35,488 nt of DNA from Chloroflexi bacterium OLB13 (lineage in GTDB: Bacteria; Chloroflexota; Anaerolineae; Aggregatilineales; Phototrophicaceae), in NCBI GenBank assembly GCA_001567485.1, contig JZRA01000134.1, positions 1 through 35,488 of the forward strand. Direction: 5' to 3'. Positions 25,351 to 32,873 of this stretch are shown one piece after another (position 1 is the first letter of the stretch; each line of letters begins with the position of its first letter). The position numbers and the translations under genes are program-made. The notes under the pieces were generated by a model, which made no database searches, was not told the DNA's origin, and worked only from the letters and a program-made list of their open reading frames with translations.

Positions 25351-26552
25351 TTACGGCGTCGTAGAGGGTGTGGTGACCGTATCACGCAGGCTGATGGTGT
25401 TCGACGCGACAAGCTGGCGGATCGAACGGATCGCCGGCTCGATCGAGTACGGCAGCTTGCGCGGCAGCACGATTCGGTACTGATCCATGATGTAGTCGAG
25501 GTCGACCTGCCGCACACTGGCGATGCCGGTCTCGTTGGCCGGGCGCAGCGCGAAGGTGATGGGGATCTTGGCCTCAACATAATACGCCAGCACGACGGCT
25601 TCCTGCGGGGACACGGCAATCGCGACGATGTCCGGGCGCGGCGGAAGCGGGGTCGGGGTCGCGTTCGTGCCGCCGACCGGGGCCGGCGCCGGCGTGGGGG
25701 CCGCCTCAGGCGCCGAGGCGCTGCTGGCGCGGAACAAACGGCCGTTACGCGGGAAGTCGCCTACGTTCACGACCAGCGCGTCTTGAATGGTCATCTGCGT
25801 GACGAGGCGCGGGCGTGGGTCTTCGCTGGGGGCGATAATCACCGGAAGCTGCGAGATGCCCACGTTACCGAGCGGCACAGGCAGCGAGTCGGTGCGGCCA
25901 TCGACCGGGGCCAGCACGTTGTAGCGAACGCCGCCGTTCTCCACCGCCTCGACTGAGATGATGCGGATGTCGTTCGGCAGGGCGGACTGGAACTCCTCTC
26001 GATATCGACGAACAGCAGCGACGTGATGATGTCGACACGATCACCGGGCTGCAAGGCGTAAGCGGCGCTGGTCAGGCGATCCATCGGCAGCGCGACCATA
26101 CGCGAACCCGCAGGGATGACAGCCGCGGCGTCGGAGCCAGTGGCGCCGAGGTCGGCGAGGTTATCGGTCAAGTCGCTGGTTTTGACGGGCGACTCGCGCT
26201 CGATGTCGTAGCGCGAAATGGCGCCGATCACCAGCTCGATGTCGGTGATCGCGCTCAACGGGGCGTAGGGTTCAGGCCACGTGCGATAGCCGACAACGTC
26301 AGCGGTGATGACTTGACCACGATTGATCTTCTGCACCGCGACCACGATGTCAATGGTCGGCAGAGGGGTGGGCATCGGTGTGATGGTCGCTTGTGGCGTG
26401 CTGCCCGGCTGCTGCGCGACGACCGTCGGCGTGCCGGGGCCAACCGTAACCTGCGGCGTTACCGTTTGGTTCTGACGGCTGATCACGAACGCAGCGATTG
26501 CGCCTCCTGCGACGATCAAGAGCGCCAGAACGAAAATGATGCGTCTGCTCAT
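25351..26552 (-). CDS. cpaB: CpaB/RcpC Tad pilus assembly protein, single-base frameshift
   Basis: An envelope protein of Tad systems with an SAF domain. The N-terminus has one membrane segment (IIFVLALLIVAGGAIAAFVI), a Pro/Thr linker, then the SAF domain (VVAVQKINRGQVITADVVG) and the RcpC region (SRMVALPMDRLTSAAYALQPGDRVDIIT). The start is ATG 26552 with GGGAGG close upstream. The frame breaks at 25993-26000: the first part reads on as SSSPPCRTT, whereas one added base gives EFQSALPNDIRI and continues through VENGGVRYNVLAPVDG to the stop at 25351. The corrected protein is about 400 residues. It follows the two-component genes and has its own promoter at 26587-26615. Confidence 0.85.
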
Positions 26553-26586
26553 CCATGCCTCCCCATCGTGGGCGCGTAGCGACTAC

Positions 26587-26615
26587 ACTATAGCGCGCCC
26601 GTCCCCCAAGACCAA
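26587..26615 (-). promoter_or_regulatory. Promoter upstream of cpaB
   Basis: On the minus strand: -35 TTGGTC (26615-26610), a 17-base spacer, -10 TATAGT (26592-26587). The -10 sits within the loop of a GGGCGCG/CGCGCCC hairpin. It starts transcription about 30 bases before the cpaB ATG. Confidence 0.6.
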
Positions 26616-26635
26616 AAAATCGTGTTGCAAAAGAA

Positions 26636-27706
26636 CTAACCTGCTGGCAGCTCGAGGCGTACCTGCGTGCCATCCTCGCTGCTTTGAACCACGACCGTGC
26701 CGCGCACCAGTTCGAACTTGTCCCGCATGGTGATCAGATCGCGCATACGCGCGGTCATCTTGCTTTCGTCGCCGGCTTCCATAACCAACACATCGAACCC
26801 GCGGCCGTCGTCCTCGACCAGCACTTTGATCGGGTCGCCCGTGATGTCCATGCGCACCCGCACGTTGGACGCGCTGGCGTAATCGCGGCCGTGGACGATA
26901 AGTTCTTGAATACCACGGAAGATCAGGATTTGGCGGTAATCTTCCAAGCGCCGTTCTTCGCCCACGACCTCAAATTCGATCTCGAGGTCGCTGCGATCCT
27001 TGAAGCGCGATGTGTACCGCTTGAGCGTTGGCAGCAGGCCGAGGTCGTCCAGCATCATCGGCCGCAGGTCGAAGATGAAGTCGCGCACTTTGCTCAGGGT
27101 CGACTTGGCGGAATCTTTGAGATTGCTTAGTTCGTCGGAGGCGCGCTCTGGATCGCGGTCGAACTCGCGGCTGCAAATATCCGCCTGCAAGATGAAGTTC
27201 GTCAGCGACTGGGCCGGGCCGTCGTGCATTTGACGGGCGAGGCGTTGGCGTTCTTGTTCCTGTGCCTCGACGATGCGCTTAATGCTGACGACCGCCGCTT
27301 TCGCGCCGCTTTCGCTGTCGAGATCATCGGCCGAGATGTCCACTCCACTGATGCGCCCTGCGATGGTCTGCAGCAGGGTCAGCTGGCCGTTCATCAATTC
27401 CAGCCCCGCCTGAAACCGTTCAAGCTGGCCGCGCATAGTCGCCAGCCGCTGACGGGCTTCCATCGCCGAATCGTAGCGGTCGCGGATGTCTTCACGGGGG
27501 GTCGTATCAATGTTCTGCCGCATGGCGACCAGACCAGCCGCGATGTCGGTATTGCGCTGCTCTTCGCGGTCGACCATCGTCTGCTGCGTGGTGATCTGGG
27601 ATTTGATTTCACTGATTCGCCGCTTCAGGTTCCCCAGTTCATCATTGACCAACTGGATCAGCTGCTGTTTGGAGTCGGCAGTCACATTAGACGGATTGTC
27701 AAACAT
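26636..27706 (-). CDS. Cytoplasmic DegS-like sensor histidine kinase, degenerate N box
   Basis: A 356-residue soluble kinase-like protein with no membrane segment. Residues ~10-145 form a coiled coil. The HisKA_3 H box is EAQEQERQRLARQMHDGPAQS, with the phospho-accepting His161. The HATPase region has VEDDGRGFD (G1) and a closing GTQVRLELP (G2). The N box, normally QExLxNAxKHA, reads QELIVHGRDYASA: the Mg-coordinating Asn is missing. ATP hydrolysis or autophosphorylation may be weak. It is 22 bp downstream of the response regulator, so the two are a pair. It is followed by cpaB after 83 bp. It could act as a phosphatase or scaffold. Confidence 0.85.
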   Translation of the reverse strand: MFDNPSNVTADSKQQLIQLVNDELGNLKRRISEIKSQITTQQTMVDREEQRNTDIAAGLVAMRQNIDTTPREDIRDRYDSAMEARQRLATMRGQLERFQAGLELMNGQLTLLQTIAGRISGVDISADDLDSESGAKAAVVSIKRIVEAQEQERQRLARQMHDGPAQSLTNFILQADICSREFDRDPERASDELSNLKDSAKSTLSKVRDFIFDLRPMMLDDLGLLPTLKRYTSRFKDRSDLEIEFEVVGEERRLEDYRQILIFRGIQELIVHGRDYASASNVRVRMDITGDPIKVLVEDDGRGFDVLVMEAGDESKMTARMRDLITMRDKFELVRGTVVVQSSEDGTQVRLELPAG

Positions 27707-27728
27707 TCAGGGATCCTGTGCGCGGAAG

Positions 27729-28418
27729 CTACCGGCTCACCCAGCCATTACGGAGGGCCGTAAGCGCTGCCTGTGTGCGGTCGTTGACATTGAGTTTGGT
27801 CATGATCGAGGTCATGTGGTTCTTGACGGTCTGCTGGCTGATGTTGAGATGAGTGGCGATTTCCTTGTTGCTCATCCCCATCGTAAGGCAGGTGAGAATC
27901 TCCAACTCGCGCGGGCTGAGCGGGACGTAGTGGCCGGTGGATGTCTCACGCGTGCCGCGGCTAGCCTGCTGAACCTGCGAGTTCAGCCACGTATCGAACT
28001 GTTCGGCGGACAGGATTTGGTGATCGATCACGTAACTGCCACGGCTCACCGCTTCGATGACGTTAATCAACTCGATGGGGCCGATGTCTTTTGAGCAGTA
28101 GCCGTGCGCGCCGGATCGCATGGCGTACAGCGTTTGATTCGGATCGTGATGCGCCGTCAGCAGGATGATCCGCGATGGGATATGCTCCTGCTTGAGCTGG
28201 CGCGTGAGCTGAACCCCGTTAATGTCCGGCAGGTTGACATCCATCAGCACGATGTCGGGCCGATAGTGGCGCACGCCCTGCATACCGGCGAGGCCAGTCA
28301 CGGCACGGCCGACAACTTCCATGTTGCCGGCTAACTCCAGCGCGCGCACAAGGCCGTGCTGGAATATCTCATGGTCTTCGATAATTTGTACGGTGATCGA
28401 CTTGGCTCGCAGCTCCAT
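27729..28418 (-). CDS. NarL/FixJ-type response regulator
   Basis: A 229-residue transcription factor from ATG 28418 (MELRAKSITVQIIEDHEIF); AAGGAGGTGATC lies immediately upstream, a full anti-SD complement. The receiver has EDHE, phosphoacceptor Asp in VLMDVNLPDINGVQL, Thr in LLTAHHD and Lys in CSKDIG, all canonical. The C-terminal LuxR-type helix-turn-helix is LSPRELEILTCLTMGMSNKEI to NISQQTVKNHM. It is first of the regulator-kinase pair that leads into cpaB, so it is likely to control Tad pilus genes. Its own promoter is at 28505-28534, and a palindrome lies in its leader (28472-28483). Confidence 0.93.
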   Translation of the reverse strand: MELRAKSITVQIIEDHEIFQHGLVRALELAGNMEVVGRAVTGLAGMQGVRHYRPDIVLMDVNLPDINGVQLTRQLKQEHIPSRIILLTAHHDPNQTLYAMRSGAHGYCSKDIGPIELINVIEAVSRGSYVIDHQILSAEQFDTWLNSQVQQASRGTRETSTGHYVPLSPRELEILTCLTMGMSNKEIATHLNISQQTVKNHMTSIMTKLNVNDRTQAALTALRNGWVSR

Positions 28419-28471
28419 CGCGATCACCTCCTTTTCTGGTTGCCTTCCGACGAATCAACGAACGCACCTAT

Positions 28472-28483
28472 CCCATCGATGGG
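28472..28483. promoter_or_regulatory. Palindrome CCCATCGATGGG in the regulator leader
   Basis: A perfect 12-bp palindrome about 15-25 bases after the predicted transcription start of the response-regulator gene. It is a possible operator, for example for autoregulation; no second copy was noticed in the window. Confidence 0.35.
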
Positions 28484-28504
28484 CAAGGTTCCCCGTTTGA
28501 AAGC

Positions 28505-28534
28505 AGTATAAACCTAAGTTGAGAGTTCGTGCAA
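28505..28534 (-). promoter_or_regulatory. Promoter of the response-regulator/kinase operon
   Basis: On the minus strand: -35 TTGCAC (28534-28529), an 18-base spacer, -10 TATACT (28510-28505). It lies about 80 bases before the regulator ATG at 28418. Confidence 0.65.
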
Positions 28535-28595
28535 TAAGGGACGGCGGGGCGCGAAAACTGGTGTCAAGACGGCCCACAATTTGCGATTCAAATGG

Positions 28596-28601
28596 TTGAC
28601 A
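28596..28601 (+). promoter_or_regulatory. Perfect -35 box TTGACA before the small gene
   Basis: TTGACA 70 bases before the small gene's start. The candidate -10 sequences at 17-19 bases (GAAAAT, AAAATA, AAATAA) are AT-rich but poor matches. Confidence 0.4.
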
Positions 28602-28670
28602 AAACGCCATTTTCCGGCGAAAATAAGAACGTGCGTTCTAATCGCCAAACCGTCAATTGGAGGGCATTTT

Positions 28671-28865
28671 ATGAACCTGATCGTGCAGCGAACCATTAAG
28701 CTTGGTCTCGAATGGCAAATCGTCCTGCCCGATCAACCCGACCGGAGCCGGCCCTCTCACAGTGAGTACGAGTTCCCTGACGACCCGTTTGGCGACGAAT
28801 GCCCTACGCAGGAGGCTGTCATCTTGCCCGAATTGAAACCGCGCAAGGTGGTTGTGCGGCGGTAG
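28671..28865 (+). CDS. Small protein of unknown function (64 aa)
   Basis: A 64-residue soluble protein (starts MNLIVQRTIKLGLEWQIVLP), Pro- and acid-rich in the middle and basic at the C-terminus (PRKVVVRR). I do not recognise it. Strong signals support translation: GGAGG seven bases before ATG 28671, TTGACA upstream, and a strong terminator after the stop. A longer frame opens at 28581 but has no SD. It is divergent from the regulator of the Tad locus, so it might be a target or a modulator; this is a guess from position only. Confidence 0.7.
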   Translation: MNLIVQRTIKLGLEWQIVLPDQPDRSRPSHSEYEFPDDPFGDECPTQEAVILPELKPRKVVVRR

Positions 28866-28891
28866 CCCCTACCGCTGGCCTCATCTCTACG

Positions 28892-28927
28892 GAAAGCCCC
28901 GTGCTGCTGCGCCCAGCACGGGGCTTT
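28892..28927 (+). terminator. Intrinsic terminator after the small gene
   Basis: AAAGCCCCGTGCTG pairs with CAGCACGGGGCTTTT (14 bp, 7-base loop) and ends in TTTT on the + strand; AAA on the other side also permits activity on the minus strand for the gene at 28960-29889. Confidence 0.9.
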
Positions 28928-28959
28928 TCCTTAATTCACGGGATTGGCCGGCGGGTGGG

Positions 28960-29889
28960 TTACTGGCCTAGTGGCAGCGGAACCGGCAGCGGCGCGGGCA
29001 GCAGCATCCGCGGCCCCACCGCATCCAGCACGAGGCTCAGATCGTCGACGTACACCTTGCCGCTGACGCTAAAGTGCTTGATCTGTACCTTCAGCTTCTT
29101 CACCGGGCCGTCGGGGAAGATGTTCAGCGGCGCGATCGCGGCGAACGCGCTGTTTTGGGTGATTGTCCGCGTGAATTTCTCGGTCGGCAGCCCGCTCGTG
29201 TCGCTGTAGATCACCTTCACGACGAACGTCGCCGTCGGGTTGGGCTTGGGGGCGTAGAACTGGGCATTAAATTGCAGTGAGTCGCTGACGGAGATCGCGT
29301 AGTATTCGACCTTGATCGTCTGCTTGATCTGCGCGCTTTCGGCCGCGCTCCCCTTGAACCGGAACCCATACGACCCGCCAACGCCGTCGCCCGCGCGGAC
29401 GCTGTCACCGGTGAGGGATACGCCAACCCACGGTGTCAGGCTTCCGGTCTCGAAATCGCCGTTGACGATGAACTCGGTCGCGCCACGGGTCACGCTGAAC
29501 AGGATCGGCGCGTTGGCCGCTTCGACAGTTCCGCCTGACGTGGTCGCTTCGACCGTCCACGCGAATTGGCCGTTGTCGATCAGCGCCTGCTGCGGGCTGG
29601 TCGGCGTATAGGAGCAGGTCGCGCCGCACGCCCCCGCCAAGATCGAGCTGGTGAACACCGGCCCCAGCGGGGTGTCCTTGATGTTTGTGCTGATCTTGAA
29701 AACCGAGATATCGTAAGCAGTCGCGCCGGTCAGCGGCTCCCACACGAACGTGAGCGGCGTCGTGTTCAGGTTGCGGATCAAGATGCTGCCATCGGGCGAA
29801 ATGAGATCGAAGCCATCTTGCGCGCCCGCCAGCGGAGCGAAGGCCGCCGTCAAGATCGCGGCTATGAGCATAAGGGTAAGGCGCTTCAT
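28960..29889 (-). CDS. Secreted protein with fibronectin-III-like and jelly-roll-like domains
   Basis: 309 residues from ATG 29889 (MKRLTLMLIAAILTAAFAPLAGAQ, a clear signal peptide), with AAGGAG seven bases upstream. Residues ~30-140 read like an Fn3-type beta sandwich (LTFVWEPLTGATAYDISVFK). Two Cys lie close together (ACGATCSY), possibly a disulfide. Residues ~145-290 (FIVNGDFETGSLTPWVG, later VKVIYSDTSG and VYVDDLSLVLD) resemble carbohydrate-binding beta-jelly-roll modules of secreted proteins. The end is a short Pro/Leu tail. No catalytic motif is seen; a cell-surface binding role is an inference. Confidence 0.72.
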   Translation of the reverse strand: MKRLTLMLIAAILTAAFAPLAGAQDGFDLISPDGSILIRNLNTTPLTFVWEPLTGATAYDISVFKISTNIKDTPLGPVFTSSILAGACGATCSYTPTSPQQALIDNGQFAWTVEATTSGGTVEAANAPILFSVTRGATEFIVNGDFETGSLTPWVGVSLTGDSVRAGDGVGGSYGFRFKGSAAESAQIKQTIKVEYYAISVSDSLQFNAQFYAPKPNPTATFVVKVIYSDTSGLPTEKFTRTITQNSAFAAIAPLNIFPDGPVKKLKVQIKHFSVSGKVYVDDLSLVLDAVGPRMLLPAPLPVPLPLGQ

Positions 29890-30021
29890 CGGGGTGCTCC
29901 TTGGATGGGTACGACCGGATCGCCGCGCGCACGACGCTGTGCGATCCAAAGGTAGACTCTATTGTACGGATTACAGCAGATTTTCCGAGGTCAACCGGCG
30001 TTGCGTCAGGATGGCGGCGGT

Positions 30022-30049
30022 TTGCGGTCGGTCGGGGCTGTGCTAGTAT
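30022..30049 (+). promoter_or_regulatory. Promoter giving a leaderless lipoprotein mRNA
   Basis: -35 TTGCGG (30022-30027), a 16-base spacer, extended -10 TGCTAGTAT (-10 at 30044-30049). The start codon ATG is at 30058, eight bases after the -10, so the transcript should begin at or beside the ATG. Confidence 0.55.
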
Positions 30050-30057
30050 CGCCTGTC

Positions 30058-30969
30058 ATGACTCATCTACGTTCGCTGGCCGTGATCGCCTTGTTCGCTG
30101 TTTTGGCGGCGTGTTCACCACGTCCAGCGCCAGACGCGGGTACCGGGGTGCGCCTGCTCACCGACGTGACGCTTGTCCCTACCACCCCACCGCCTACCGT
30201 AACGCCAAGTCACACCCCACCGCCGGACGCGACCACCGCCTCCACTGAAACGCCGACTCAGAACGTCGAGCGCGTATCGCCGCTGCAAATCGTGACACAA
30301 CCGGCCGACGCGGTGCTGGTCACGCCGACCCTGCCGCCCAGCAAGACCCCGTCGCAGACCCCGACCTCGACCACCACGCCGACCGTCAGCCCGACGCCGA
30401 CCGTGACCGTCACCGCCACGGCGACCACCCTCCTGTTCCCGACGGTCGTGTTCACGCCGATTCCAGCCGTGGTCATCCAGCCAGTCGACGAGCTGTGCCT
30501 GAATCAATGGACGTTCATTCAGCCGCCGCCGTCAGGCTGTCCGCTCGCCCCCGCCACGGTCGGCCAAGGCGTCTATCAGACCTTCGAGCGCGGACACATG
30601 ATCTGGGTCGGTCAGCAGGACGCGATCTACGTCATGTTCTCCGATGGGCTGCAACCGTACTGGCGGCGCTATGTCGATACGTTCGACGAGAACATCCACC
30701 CGTGGGACGACCCGGCGCGCAACAGCGATCCCGCGCGTCCGCCTAACACATGGCAGCCCCGGCGCGGGTTCGGCAAGCTGTGGCGCGAGGCCCCACCGGA
30801 AGAAATCCTGAACCGTGTCGGATGGGCGACGATGGAATGGGAAGAGCCGTACAGCGTCAAGATCGTAACGCGCAGTGACGGCACGATCTTCGTCAACGAC
30901 AGCCTCGGCCGCGTGTTCATGCTGTCGCCCGGCGCCGGCTGGACGTACTACGCCGGGTTCGCCAACTAA
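30058..30969 (+). CDS. Lipoprotein with Pro/Thr-rich linker and C-terminal beta-rich domain
   Basis: 303 residues from ATG 30058. The signal peptide ends in a lipobox (VLAAC, Cys at ~19), so the protein is lipidated after LspA processing. Residues ~40-150 are a low-complexity linker rich in Pro and Thr (repeats of TPTV, TPT). The C-terminal ~140 residues (CLNQWTFIQPPPSGCPLAPA, then QTFERGHMIWVGQQDAIYVMF and RVFMLSPGAGW) resemble a domain seen in secreted proteins of Chloroflexota; its function is unknown. There is no SD before the ATG, in line with the leaderless promoter. The codon use in the linker follows the genome GC bias. Confidence 0.78.
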   Translation: MTHLRSLAVIALFAVLAACSPRPAPDAGTGVRLLTDVTLVPTTPPPTVTPSHTPPPDATTASTETPTQNVERVSPLQIVTQPADAVLVTPTLPPSKTPSQTPTSTTTPTVSPTPTVTVTATATTLLFPTVVFTPIPAVVIQPVDELCLNQWTFIQPPPSGCPLAPATVGQGVYQTFERGHMIWVGQQDAIYVMFSDGLQPYWRRYVDTFDENIHPWDDPARNSDPARPPNTWQPRRGFGKLWREAPPEEILNRVGWATMEWEEPYSVKIVTRSDGTIFVNDSLGRVFMLSPGAGWTYYAGFAN

Positions 30970-31087
30970 GGCGCCACTAATCCGAGGCGCCACAATTTAC
31001 ATTCAATTTACAGGTTGTAAAAAACCAAGCAAAACGGCGCGGCTAATGTAATCGTAGTGCAAACGTGTAAAGGAGAGCACTACAGCC

Positions 31088-32152
31088 ATGAAACGTATTC
31101 GTGTACTACTCATCGCGGGGGCGCTCGCCGCAGTCGCCCTCGGCACAGCCGGCCTGACCGCCGCTCAAGATCAAGACTCAGCGCCGACGCCCTTCTTCGG
31201 CATTACCTTTGATGCAGCGGACGCGGGCGTCGCCGTGATCGATGTGGTATCCGACAGCCCCGCCGACGCCGCCGGCATCCAATCGGGCGACGTCCTCACT
31301 GCGATTGACGAGACCGCCGTCACCGTTGAAAACCTGCGCGACACCGTTCTGAGCTACGCGGTGGGCGACACCGCCAACGTCACCCTGCTGCGCGACGACG
31401 AAGAATTCACCGTCGAGGTCACCTTTGCCGAGACGCCGGACGACATCGTCATCACACGCGGCCCGCGCTTCGAGTTCCGTGACGACCGCCGTGGGCCGGG
31501 CGACGGCCCGATGTTCAAGTTCTTCTCAGCACAGCGCCCGATTCTGGGCGTGAAGCTGACCGATAGCGACGGCGGCGCGCTGGTTACGGAAGTCCTCGCG
31601 GACAGCCCGGCTGAGGCCGCCGGCTTTCAGGTCGACGATGTCATCACCGCGATCAACGGCGCGGAGACGACAGACGCCCGTGCGGTGATCGAAGCAGTGC
31701 ACCACGCATGGAAGGATGCTGAAGTCGGCACGGTCGAGATCGCCACGACGGTATCCCGCGCGGGCGAGACGGTCGAACTGACCGCCACCGTCGAAAAGAC
31801 CGAAGACTCGATGCTCCCGAATATGCAGGATCTGATGCCGATGATGCCAGAGATGTTCGGCCGGCGCGGGTTCGGCCTCGGCATGATGCTCGTCCCGAAC
31901 GAGGCGGGCGATGGGCTGGAGTTCCGCCTGCCGTTCACCCCGGCTGACCCCGCCGCGCTGACCCCTGAGGCCACCGCCGCGCTGGAGGCGCTGGGCATCC
32001 GCTTGGTCGAGCATGAGGACGAACCGGGCGTGTACGACCTGTACATCCCGGCCGACGCCCTGAAGTCCGGAGGCTTCGACTTCACGCTCCCCGATCTCGA
32101 GAACTTGATCCCGATGCCCGCCGACCCGGCCGCTGGGGATGCCTCAGCCTAA
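31088..32152 (+). CDS. Secreted double-PDZ-domain protein
   Basis: 354 residues with a signal peptide (IRVLLIAGALAAVALGTAGLTAAQ). There are two PDZ domains: about residues 34-120 (PFFGITFDAADAGVAVIDVV, SPADAAGIQSGDVLTAIDE) and about residues 150-240 (ILGVKLTDSDGGALVTEVLA, SPAEAAGFQVDDVITAINGA). Both have the peptide-groove pattern seen in HtrA-type proteins. No protease domain is attached, so it may bind peptides or act as an adaptor. A Met-rich stretch (MLPNMQDLMPMMPEMFG) follows. AAGGAG lies ten bases upstream of ATG 31088. A terminator follows at 32181. Partner unknown. Confidence 0.88.
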   Translation: MKRIRVLLIAGALAAVALGTAGLTAAQDQDSAPTPFFGITFDAADAGVAVIDVVSDSPADAAGIQSGDVLTAIDETAVTVENLRDTVLSYAVGDTANVTLLRDDEEFTVEVTFAETPDDIVITRGPRFEFRDDRRGPGDGPMFKFFSAQRPILGVKLTDSDGGALVTEVLADSPAEAAGFQVDDVITAINGAETTDARAVIEAVHHAWKDAEVGTVEIATTVSRAGETVELTATVEKTEDSMLPNMQDLMPMMPEMFGRRGFGLGMMLVPNEAGDGLEFRLPFTPADPAALTPEATAALEALGIRLVEHEDEPGVYDLYIPADALKSGGFDFTLPDLENLIPMPADPAAGDASA

Positions 32153-32180
32153 GTTCAGCCAGCACGATCACCTCACAGCA

Positions 32181-32217
32181 AAAGAGGGCGGCCACGCGGT
32201 CGCCCTCTTTGTGTTTT
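32181..32217 (+). terminator. Intrinsic terminator after the PDZ gene
   Basis: AAAGAGGGCG pairs with CGCCCTCTTT (10 bp, 10-base loop), followed by GTGTTTT on the + strand. It may also serve the convergent DUF427 gene. Confidence 0.85.
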
Positions 32218-32227
32218 CAACGCGTCC

Positions 32228-32572
32228 TTACGCCGGATGCGGTTCGCCGTCAGCCTGCTTGACCGCGACGGTGCCCGCCGTGTCACGCGAATAGAACGCG
32301 ATTCGATCCTTAATCATCTCGAATCCGGGCTTTGGGTTGTTGTACACCCACGCGATGTTCTTCACCTTTGCGTCCGGCGAATCGAGGTCGATCCAATAGC
32401 ACACGCCCTTGTACGGGCAGGTGTACGTGCGCTCGGTGATCTCAAGATGCGTCATGTCGACCACGGAGGGATCAAAGTACCAGTTGCCCTCGAACACTTG
32501 GGCGGTCTGATCAGCCGGGCTGCCCTCGGCGATGATCGCATCACTGTTCTTCTCGCGGATGATTAGCGGCAT
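32228..32572 (-). CDS. DUF427-domain protein
   Basis: A compact 114-residue protein matching the DUF427 pattern: IIREKNSDAIIAEG at the start, ERTYTCPYKGVCYWIDL in the middle with a Cys pair, and NIAWVYNNPKPGFEMIKDRIAFY near the end. The molecular role of DUF427 is not established. GGAGAG lies eight bases before ATG 32572. It is monocistronic, convergent with the PDZ gene. Confidence 0.85.
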   Translation of the reverse strand: MPLIIREKNSDAIIAEGSPADQTAQVFEGNWYFDPSVVDMTHLEITERTYTCPYKGVCYWIDLDSPDAKVKNIAWVYNNPKPGFEMIKDRIAFYSRDTAGTVAVKQADGEPHPA

Positions 32573-32873
32573 TCGTTCGACTCTCCATTACAGCTGTATC
32601 CATAAGCGGATCGGTATCCACACCCCTGACGGCGGGCCGCAGCGGCGTCTTACCCCATGATAGGCGAGACCGTGCCGGGTGACCGTTAACGTTGCGCTCA
32701 GGGAATCCGAATGTTCTAGCCGTTTGTAAGGGGGAGCCAATCCTCTAGTACCGGAGTATGGAAAGGGGATAGCCGCCTATGCGCGACTCCGGGCCGGTCT
32801 GCGTGTTCACAACGCTTCGTCCGGCCTCACCGGTATCTCGCTTGGCCGGTGCTCACCGCGTTCCACATCTCGC
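32573..32873. other. Intergenic DNA without an evident gene
   Basis: I see no supported gene. Two 9-base copies of AAGCGAGAT (minus strand) and a CACCGG/CCGGTG stem lie at about 32840-32875, without a T-run. Confidence 0.5.

Noticed and set aside
26636..28418. Pilin or toxin-antitoxin pair hidden next to the Tad genes
   Set aside because: I looked for a short hydrophobic Flp-type protein with a G/E cleavage site and found none between 22 and 29 kb.
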